From JBEVEP01 sp040512755 (GTDB lineage: Bacteria > Pseudomonadota > Alphaproteobacteria > Rhizobiales > Rhizobiaceae): a stretch of DNA of 29,790 nt. Positions 23,970 to 29,790 of the stretch are shown here, piece by piece. Position 1 is the first letter of the stretch, and each line of letters starts with the position of its first letter. A program made the position numbers and the translations under genes. Where the stretch lies: the NCBI GenBank assembly GCA_040512755.1, contig JBEVEP010000410.1, forward strand, positions 1 to 29,790, given 5' to 3'. The notes under the pieces were generated by a model. The model saw only the letters and a program-made list of their open reading frames with translations. It did not search any database and was not told where the DNA came from.

Positions 23970-25527
23970 CCGATGCCATCCGCACGAGGTTGCGCTCCGT
24001 CAGTTCGCTGCCGGAGAGTTCGCCGACGGGTCTGCCGGTGTTCATCACCACGACCCGGTCACAGACGTCTACAAGTTCCTCGACATCGGTCGATGCCAGC
24101 AGGAGCGCGTGTCCTCTCCTGCTCAGTTCAGACCAGATCGCCTTTACCTCACGCCGCGCGCCGACATCCACTCCGCGCGTTGGATCGATCATGATCAGGA
24201 TGCGGGTCTCGGCTGCCAACCAGCGAGCAATCTGCACCTTCTGTTGATTGCCGCCTGACAATGTCTGCACCTCGACCTCAACCGAGGCGGCCTTGATTTT
24301 CAGTGCATCAGCCTGATCCTGCGCGCGACGCTGCGCCAGAGCGGGATCGAGTATTCCGTTGCGGATGTCCTTGTCCAGGCTGGCAATGCCGACATTTTCT
24401 CGAACCGAATGCTCCGCGATCAGGCAGTCGCGGCGATCCTGGGCCATGAGCCCCAGCCCAAGTGCAACCGCGTCTTCGGGCCCATCGATCAACGCTTCCC
24501 TGCCTTCGACAAAGATCTGTCCCTCGCGCTTACCTTGATACGCGCCATAGATCGCCAGCGCTGCTTCAATGCAGCCTGCGCCGAGGAGGCCGAACAAGCC
24601 GACGACTTCGCCCGTCCGAACCGACACATCCAGCTCGTTTACGCGGGGGCGCCCCTCCCTATCGATAACGCGCAGGTTCCGCACGTCGAGCGCGATTTCG
24701 CCAAAACCGGTGGTTGAAGCACGCTGGGGCAGGCTGGTCATTTCCCCGATCATCTCGGCGATAATCTCCTGCCGAGAGATTTCGGCAGTGACGTGCCGCC
24801 CGCGTACTCGACCATCACGCATGACCACGATCCGGTCGGAAATCGCAAAGATCTCGGTCAGCCGGTGGGAAACAAAAATGATGGCAACGCCGCGCGCCTT
24901 CAGGGCGCGCATCTTGTCGAAGAGTCGCACGGATTCAATTTGCGTCAGCGCTGCCGTCGGCTCATCAAGGATGAGCAGGCGGGCCTTTTTGGCAAGCGCA
25001 CGGGCAATTATTATGAGCTGTTGCGTGGCAAGGTCGAGCGACGCCATCGGGGCACTGGGCTCCACGTCGAGCTCAAACTCAGCGACAGCTTCCTTCGCGA
25101 TTTGCAGACGGCGTGCGACGTCGATCACGCCCCAGCGCGTCGGCTCGTCGTTCAGCGTAATGTTTTCCGCGACGGTTAGTTCGGAGAGGTCATTGATCTC
25201 CTGCGGCACAAGCGCAATCCCTGCGGCCTCTGCATCGGCAACTCCGCCGGGGCGATAGGGATCGCCGCGGAAGGTGATCGAACCGGCATAGCTTCCCGTC
25301 GCGTGCGCGCCCGCGAATATCTGGATGAGCGTCGACTTGCCGGCTCCGTTTTGCCCAAGCAATGCAACGATTTCACCAGACGCAATCGAAAAATCGACGT
25401 TATCCAAGGCTCGCACGCCGGGGAAGACTTTCGTCAGGCCAGAGGCTTCGAGAAGCGGCGCAGCATCAGAACGGTCGGCGGGAAGCGCCGACCGTCGTGG
25501 ACTCGGCGAACTGGTGCCGATGGCCAT
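23962..25527 (-). CDS. CUT2 sugar ABC transporter ATPase, two ABC domains (XylG/RbsA-like)
   Basis: This is a 521-residue protein with tandem ABC domains. Domain 1 has an intact Walker A, GQNGAGKST (58-66), and Walker B LLILDEPTAAL, but its signature loop is degenerate (SLDLATQQL rather than LSxGQQQ). Domain 2 has a non-canonical Walker A (GLFGLLGAGCIEAAL, no Lys-Ser), as usual in this family, but a good signature LSGGNQQKVQIARWL. ATP hydrolysis at one composite site is therefore expected, as in RbsA/XylG. It couples to the permease encoded next (8-base overlap) and lies 12 bases after the binding-protein gene. Position and family mark it as the energy unit of the sugar importer. Confidence 0.92.
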   Translation of the reverse strand: MAIGTSSPSPRRSALPADRSDAAPLLEASGLTKVFPGVRALDNVDFSIASGEIVALLGQNGAGKSTLIQIFAGAHATGSYAGSITFRGDPYRPGGVADAEAAGIALVPQEINDLSELTVAENITLNDEPTRWGVIDVARRLQIAKEAVAEFELDVEPSAPMASLDLATQQLIIIARALAKKARLLILDEPTAALTQIESVRLFDKMRALKARGVAIIFVSHRLTEIFAISDRIVVMRDGRVRGRHVTAEISRQEIIAEMIGEMTSLPQRASTTGFGEIALDVRNLRVIDREGRPRVNELDVSVRTGEVVGLFGLLGAGCIEAALAIYGAYQGKREGQIFVEGREALIDGPEDAVALGLGLMAQDRRDCLIAEHSVRENVGIASLDKDIRNGILDPALAQRRAQDQADALKIKAASVEVEVQTLSGGNQQKVQIARWLAAETRILIMIDPTRGVDVGARREVKAIWSELSRRGHALLLASTDVEELVDVCDRVVVMNTGRPVGELSGSELTERNLVRMASDD

Positions 25528-25539
25528 GCCGCTGGCCGG

Positions 25540-26616
25540 CTATTGGCACGCCGGCTTCTTGTCCGGCACGTTCTTGTAGACTTCGTCGACTTTCAGCCAA
25601 AACTGGTGCTTGCAAACGAAGTCGGCCATCTGATCCTGGCTGACGAGATAGATTGGCGTCTTGACCCAGGGAATTTGGCCGGAACCGTTATCCGCGGTCG
25701 TGGTCGCCCCGATATCTTTGCATTCTGCCATTGCGACCGCTGCCTTGGCTCCGGCGATTGCCATTTCATCGGGCGCGGGCCAAAGGCTGCCGAACTGGCG
25801 ACCTTCAACGATCGCCTGGGCCGCCGACAATTCCATGTCCTGACCGGTGACCAGTATCTTGCCGGGTTCGATCTTTGCCGCCTCGATCGCCTGTAGAACG
25901 CCAAGCGACATGCCGTCATAGGATACGAGAAAGGCCTGAACATCGTTGTTGTTGACAGTCAATGCGTTCTCGGCATTGGCCTGTGCGGGTTCTGTCTTCC
26001 ACGCCGGCGTGAACTGGTCCATGACGATCTTGATGTCGCCCTTTTCGACCAGAGGGTCGAGCACGACGTGATAGCCTTCCTGCATCAGTGTCGATCCGGT
26101 CTGGCCGGCATCGCCGCCTATCAGCACGTAATTGCCCTTCGGCGCCTTTGCGACGACAGCGCGGGCAGCTTCCGCGCCGCCGTCCTTCGGGTCGCGGCCA
26201 ATATATCCTGCTTGGGCAGCGCCAAGGATCAGATCGTCATAGGATGCAAGGGGGATGCCGGCCTTGGTTGCCATCTCGGCAATGCCGCTCGCAACATTGA
26301 AGTCGACCGGCTGGATGACGATGGCGTCGACGCCCTGGGTGATGACATTTTCGGCCTGTGAGATCTGGTTCTGGGCATCGTTTTCGGCAGACTGGACAAT
26401 CACCTCATAGCCGGCTGCCTCCGCCGTTTTCTTGAAGAAGGGTACGTCGGCGTTCAAATAACGAAACGCCGTCTGCTGCTTCAACATGAAGGCGATCTTC
26501 TTGGTCTTGCCCGGGGTGCAAGAGCCTTCGGCTGCCGCGGGCGCGGTGGTCAACGTCAGACCCGCAACGATTGCCAGTGAGGCACATCCAAAAAACCATT
26601 GCGATTTCGGGTTCAT
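25540..26616 (-). CDS. Periplasmic sugar-binding protein, XylF-like
   Basis: This is a 358-residue exported solute-binding protein. The signal peptide ends near AAAEG (about residue 29). The core resembles XylF-type xylose-binding proteins: KIAFMLKQQTAFRYLNADVP, VIVQSAENDAQNQISQAENV, QGVDAIVIQPVD, NALTVNNNDVQAFLVSYDG and ILVTGQDMELSAAQAI. The mature protein has four Cys (near the N-terminus, MAECKD, FVCKHQ and the C-terminal PACQ), so one or two disulphides are possible, unlike E. coli XylF. GGGAGG lies a few bases before the ATG. It is the first gene of the transporter operon, divergent from a LacI regulator. Xylose is the best guess; another pentose or polyol is possible. Confidence 0.9.
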   Translation of the reverse strand: MNPKSQWFFGCASLAIVAGLTLTTAPAAAEGSCTPGKTKKIAFMLKQQTAFRYLNADVPFFKKTAEAAGYEVIVQSAENDAQNQISQAENVITQGVDAIVIQPVDFNVASGIAEMATKAGIPLASYDDLILGAAQAGYIGRDPKDGGAEAARAVVAKAPKGNYVLIGGDAGQTGSTLMQEGYHVVLDPLVEKGDIKIVMDQFTPAWKTEPAQANAENALTVNNNDVQAFLVSYDGMSLGVLQAIEAAKIEPGKILVTGQDMELSAAQAIVEGRQFGSLWPAPDEMAIAGAKAAVAMAECKDIGATTTADNGSGQIPWVKTPIYLVSQDQMADFVCKHQFWLKVDEVYKNVPDKKPACQ

Positions 26617-26649
26617 GCTTTTCCTCCCATCAAAAGATTTTGCGCTTGT

Positions 26650-26665
26650 TTGTTATCGATAACAA
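26650..26665. promoter_or_regulatory. Perfect 16-bp palindromic LacI-type operator
   Basis: TTGTTATCGATAACAA is its own reverse complement and has the central CG typical of LacI-family operators. It lies 34 bases upstream of the binding-protein start, in the divergent region shared with the regulator gene, so it should repress the transporter operon. It is the best-supported operator in this window. Confidence 0.75.
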
Positions 26666-26741
26666 TGCATGACATATGCAGACTATCAAGCTAAAAAACA
26701 ACCTATTGCGCAATATTGACCGGTATGTAACAAGACATCAT

Positions 26742-26753
26742 TGTTAGTTAACA
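26742..26753. promoter_or_regulatory. Second, shorter operator-like site next to the regulator gene
   Basis: TGTTA-GT-TAACA repeats the arms of the 26650 palindrome but with a 2-base rather than 4-base centre. It lies just before the AGGAG of the regulator gene, so it may allow autoregulation. The altered spacing makes this uncertain. Confidence 0.4.
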
Positions 26754-26763
26754 GGAGCCGGTA

Positions 26764-27840
26764 GTGCCCATTACGCTTCGCGATGTCGGAAAGCGTGCCG
26801 GAGTATCGGCAATGACTGTCTCCAGGGTCATCAACGGCCGCTCGGGTGTCGATGAAGAAACACAAAGACGGGTCGAGGAAGCTATCGAAGCCCTCGACTA
26901 CGTGCCGAACCGGATCGCCCGCGGGCTCGTCTCGCAGCACACGGCCACCATAGGGCTGATCGTTCCAGATGTGGTGAACCCCTTCTTCTCACCGGTCGTG
27001 CGGGGCGCCGAAACTGCTGCCCGGAAGGCCGGCTACAGACTGCTCCTGTGCAACAGCGAGGGCGATCTCAGGCTTGAGCGGGAGTATATCGAAGACCTGG
27101 TCTCACATAGGGTCGATGGGCTGTTGCTCGCGCCCGCAAGCGATCACTCACGTCACAGTGTCTTTCCGTTGCTGCGCAGGAACTTTCCGGTCGTCCTGGT
27201 CGATCGTTCGTTGCCCGATCTCGACTGCGATCTTGTCGTCAGCGACAGCGCCTCAGGCGCCCGGCGGCTGGTTGAACACCTGGTCGCCATCGGCCATCGC
27301 GAAATCGCCCATGTAACGGACGCTGAAGATACATCCACCGGACGCGAACGGCTGCGGGGATATCGAGAGGCACTCGCCGGAGCTGACATTCCCTATCGCG
27401 AGGAATTGGTCGTCCGTACCACTGTGGATCAGATCGGCGGCTATCGCGCCACCCAGCAAATCTTGATGCTCGACCGTCTGCCGACTGCTATCTTCACCGT
27501 GAATAACATGACGGTCGTCGGCGCCATGCAGGCGCTGCGCGAGAGGGGCTTGTCGGTTCCCGACGACATGGGCCTCGTGTGCTTCGACGACGTCGAGCAT
27601 CTTGCAGTGTTGTCACCGTTCCTGACCGTCATCGACCAGCCGGCCGAAACGTTCGGCAGCCTGGGAGCGCAGCTTCTGCTGGAGCGCATATCGGGTAAGG
27701 CCGGTGCGCGCAGTCGAAGGATCGTCCTGCAGTGCGACCTCGTCGTACGCCAGTCGTGTTGCTCCAGGAGCGGCATACCGAGGCGCCAACCATCGTCGGC
27801 GCCGCTAGACGTCATGTCTGGTACCAAAGCCGATCCATAG
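26764..27840 (+). CDS. LacI-family regulator of the sugar ABC transporter
   Basis: This is a 358-residue regulator. The helix-turn-helix lies at about 4-24 (TLRDVGKRAGVSAMTVSRVI), then the NGRSGV hinge, and IGLIVPDVVNPFFSPVVRGAE opens the sugar-binding domain. FDDVEHLAVLSPFLTVIDQPAETFG is typical of the C-terminal part. The last 25 or so residues after VVRQSC are an extra, basic and low-order tail compared with usual LacI proteins. The GTG start follows AGGAG. It is divergent from the transporter genes, with a perfect palindrome between, so it is almost surely their local repressor; the inducer is probably the transported sugar. Confidence 0.92.
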   Translation: MPITLRDVGKRAGVSAMTVSRVINGRSGVDEETQRRVEEAIEALDYVPNRIARGLVSQHTATIGLIVPDVVNPFFSPVVRGAETAARKAGYRLLLCNSEGDLRLEREYIEDLVSHRVDGLLLAPASDHSRHSVFPLLRRNFPVVLVDRSLPDLDCDLVVSDSASGARRLVEHLVAIGHREIAHVTDAEDTSTGRERLRGYREALAGADIPYREELVVRTTVDQIGGYRATQQILMLDRLPTAIFTVNNMTVVGAMQALRERGLSVPDDMGLVCFDDVEHLAVLSPFLTVIDQPAETFGSLGAQLLLERISGKAGARSRRIVLQCDLVVRQSCCSRSGIPRRQPSSAPLDVMSGTKADP

Positions 27841-27983
27841 CCTTCCCCTGGTTCGGGCAGAAACTCCATCGTGGCACGTAGAATCTGCCACGCATCAACA
27901 TTTGAGGATTCTTGGATTATGTGGTTGACGCTCGCTTCCAGCCGACGCAACGCTTGGTGCAGCCGGAGCAGGAGGAAATGGTG

Positions 27984-28310
27984 ATGGATCAGCAGCCTGA
28001 TAGCTGGCGTCCCATGTCAAGCGCGCCGAGGGATGGCAGCAGGATTCTTGTGACAGTACGGCCCGTCGAACAGGGGCCTGCGGAAGTTGACGTGGCTTAT
28101 TGGGCCAAGGCGGACCGGCTCGGACTCGAGGGATGGCGCGCCGCGGACTCCTATCCGGGATGCGTCATCGGATACGCGGAACCAGAGCTGAAGTGCTGGA
28201 TGCCGCTCCCAAACGCGAGCTTGGATAAGACTTCGACTTCCACAACTTCAAATATGCCACCCCCGTGGGAGGGTGACGACGCTGAGCAACTCGACGGATC
28301 CGGCATCTGA
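27984..28310 (+). CDS. Small hypothetical protein with a W-x-P-M-S-S-A-P-R-D-G start
   Basis: This is a 108-residue cytoplasmic protein. It begins WRPMSSAPRDGSRILVTVRP and ends its conserved part with ELKCWMPLP, with DVAYWAKADRLGLEGWRAAD between. This pattern recurs in many short rhizobial and phage-linked proteins of unknown function. The C-terminal tail is Ser/Thr/Pro-rich and looks disordered. AGGAGG lies 8 bases before the ATG at 27984, so I chose this over ATG 27978 (spacing 2) and 27912. I do not recognise a function. Confidence 0.7.
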   Translation: MDQQPDSWRPMSSAPRDGSRILVTVRPVEQGPAEVDVAYWAKADRLGLEGWRAADSYPGCVIGYAEPELKCWMPLPNASLDKTSTSTTSNMPPPWEGDDAEQLDGSGI

Positions 28311-28388
28311 AACATGGATACTGCGGGAGTGAGCCTGCTCGACGCACGTATCTGCCGGCGTAGTCCAAGCTACTCAGATCGCTTTTCA

Positions 28389-29000
28389 CTAAGTCAAACC
28401 GTCCTCTTGACCGCGCAGTGAAGTGACCAGCACCGGCGTGCCCAAAGGCGTGCGGTTATAGAGGTCTATGATGTTGTCATTCGTCAGGCGGATGCACCCG
28501 TTCGACACCGCCGTGCCAATCAACCATGGCTCGTTTGTACCGTGTATCCGGAACATCGTGTCGCGGCTGCCTTGGTAGAGATAAAGCCCGCGTGCGCCGA
28601 GCGGATTGTTCGGACCGCCGGGAACCCCGCCTGCAAATTCCGACAGGTGCGGCTTGCGGCTAATCATGCTGGCGGTGGGCATCCACGATGGCCAGCGTGC
28701 CTTGCGGCCTACGGTCGCCCTGCCTGTGAACGTGAGCCCCTCCTCGCCCACGGCAACGCCGTAGCGCGTTGCCCAACCATCCTCCTCGACGGCATAGAGA
28801 AACCGATCGGCTATATCCACGACAATCGTGCCGGGTCTTTCGTCTCCGTCATACGGCACACGCTGGCGTAGGAAACGAGAATCAGGGAGCGGTCGCTCCG
28901 GGAAGGCAAGAGACATGGCGCCACTCGCCCGCGTGCATCCCGAAAGCATAAGTGCCAGGCCACCAAGCACCAGCCGGCGCGAAATCTTATTGTCGCTCAT
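28389..29000 (-). CDS. L,D-transpeptidase (YkuD/ErfK family), probable lipoprotein
   Basis: This is a 203-residue cell-wall enzyme. The N-terminus has a twin Arg (SRRLVLGG) and a lipobox LSGC ending at C22, so it is probably a lipoprotein held in the periplasm. The YkuD domain runs from about 56 to 195 and has the catalytic set H153-G and S166-N-G168-C169-I-R171, with C169 as nucleophile. These enzymes make 3-3 cross-links in peptidoglycan or attach outer-membrane proteins to it. Rhizobial genomes carry many copies. GAGG lies 8 bases before the ATG. It starts 188 bases downstream of the protease gene on the same strand. Confidence 0.92.
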   Translation of the reverse strand: MSDNKISRRLVLGGLALMLSGCTRASGAMSLAFPERPLPDSRFLRQRVPYDGDERPGTIVVDIADRFLYAVEEDGWATRYGVAVGEEGLTFTGRATVGRKARWPSWMPTASMISRKPHLSEFAGGVPGGPNNPLGARGLYLYQGSRDTMFRIHGTNEPWLIGTAVSNGCIRLTNDNIIDLYNRTPLGTPVLVTSLRGQEDGLT

Positions 29001-29188
29001 TTCAGGCCTCGCAAATCGCTATTCTGGAAATTCTGCAAGAGGTTCTGGAGCCCATTTCTATAAGCTATTTCTGTTAGTTTTTTGTTATCCATATGGGCGC
29101 GACAAACTCGACCTACCCCGCGCCGCCATCGCCGAACTACAGAAGCAGTGGAAGAAGGACGCTGTAGCCGACCGCCATTGCGATGTTT

Positions 29189-29790
29189 TCAAGGACAGTC
29201 CGGTCCAAGCGGCAGACCGGGCCATCCCTCCAGTGGAACCGCAAACGTTTCAGTTCCACCTGCTCCCACCATGATAGCCGCCAAGCGCATCTGGTCATCC
29301 TGGTGGACGAGAACGGGGCCACCGGAGCTGCCGACATAGCTGTCGCAGGTGGTGGCCCAGACCCCGCTCATTTGCCTCAGCGTCCGGCACGTTGCGTCGG
29401 CCATGAGTTGGTATCTGCGATCGGCCGGATAGGCGGCATGAACAAGGGCACGGTTTTCGCGGAAGGGCGCAGGCTCGGCAAGCGCAATTGGATCAACTGC
29501 AAGCGGTTGGGCTAGGACAATCGTGGCGATGTCCGTGCCCACCTTCCCCCGCCGAAACCCTGGCGGGAACTTCATGCACTTAGCCTCCGAGTGCCCAAGG
29601 TTTTTGTCGCGGTGTACGCCTGCCAGGAAATGGATATCGCGGACTGGAAAGGGCGACCCCCGGAAACGGTCGATCAGGCAATGGGCAGCTGTCACTACGA
29701 CGGTGGGAGCAATCAAAGTCCCCGTGCAGCTTCCTGCAACGCGATATCCGCCAATGTTAACCTGGCCGATTGCACTCCAGGGCGACCCCA
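29189..29790 (-). CDS. Trypsin-like serine protease, 5' end off the right edge
   Basis: The frame is open to the window edge on the minus strand and shows about 199 residues of a chymotrypsin-fold protease. The catalytic His lies in VVVTAAHC, the Asp in VGTDIATIVL and the Ser in GSSGGPV. Upstream of a TTG at 29716, which is not the real start, the frame reads PWSAIGQVNIGGYRVAGSCT, the usual beginning of the protease domain with Cys pairing to AAHC. A signal peptide is expected beyond the edge. It should be secreted or periplasmic and active. The substrate is unknown. Confidence 0.9.
   Translation of the reverse strand, partial: GSPWSAIGQVNIGGYRVAGSCTGTLIAPTVVVTAAHCLIDRFRGSPFPVRDIHFLAGVHRDKNLGHSEAKCMKFPPGFRRGKVGTDIATIVLAQPLAVDPIALAEPAPFRENRALVHAAYPADRRYQLMADATCRTLRQMSGVWATTCDSYVGSSGGPVLVHQDDQMRLAAIMVGAGGTETFAVPLEGWPGLPLGPDCP

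Noticed and set aside
22761..27840. The sugar ABC transporter as the importer for the mocDEF substrate
   Set aside because: It is 17 kb away, has its own regulator and operator, and its binding protein looks XylF-like rather than MocB-like; no sequence link was seen.

Overview
The window looks like chromosomal DNA of an alphaproteobacterium of the order Rhizobiales, most like Mesorhizobium and its relatives. The reasons are high GC with strong third-position GC bias, the family mix (MocE-type ferredoxin, cyclase-TolB-TPR protein, HlyU, YcgN, GYD, SIMPL and YHS proteins), and two intergenic palindromic repeats of a kind common in that group. The genus is inference. I see no CRISPR array, intact insertion sequence or prophage.

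Layout. (1) 1-5756 is an inositol / methyl-inositol block. The minus strand carries inositol 2-dehydrogenase (iolG, cut by the left edge), an IolI-like isomerase and a LacI regulator. Divergent from these is an operon of a membrane di-iron oxygenase, a Rieske ferredoxin and a ferredoxin reductase (mocDEF). (2) 6036-10532 holds a class III nucleotidyl cyclase with TolB-like and TPR regions, exported YHS and ankyrin proteins, and an HD hydrolase with a PDE-like motif. (3) 10685-14931 holds GYD, HlyU, lipid kinase, M24 peptidase-like and HSDL2-like SDR genes, with a long palindromic repeat inside. (4) 15032-20705 holds an amino-acid permease, an OmpA protein with a very long Pro/Ala/Glu/Gln-rich spacer, a YcgN-type protein, a small exported basic protein and a SIMPL protein. 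(5) 20779-22760 holds a CAU-anticodon tRNA with its own promoter and terminator, then an acyltransferase-3 gene and sparsely coding DNA, which may be a small accessory insertion. (6) 22761-27840 is a CUT2 (xylose/ribose-type) sugar ABC transporter divergent from its own LacI regulator, with a perfect palindromic operator between them. (7) 27984-29790 holds a small unknown protein, an L,D-transpeptidase and a secreted trypsin-like protease cut by the right edge.

The most notable system is region 1. In rhizobia, MocD, MocE and MocF are the oxygenase components of rhizopine (3-O-methyl-scyllo-inosamine) breakdown, which feeds the inositol pathway. Here they lie back to back with inositol-oxidising genes and a LacI regulator, and the half-site TGATAGA occurs upstream of both arms. 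I infer a regulated locus for oxidative demethylation of an O-methylated inositol or inosamine, followed by ring oxidation. The natural substrate is not shown by the sequence.
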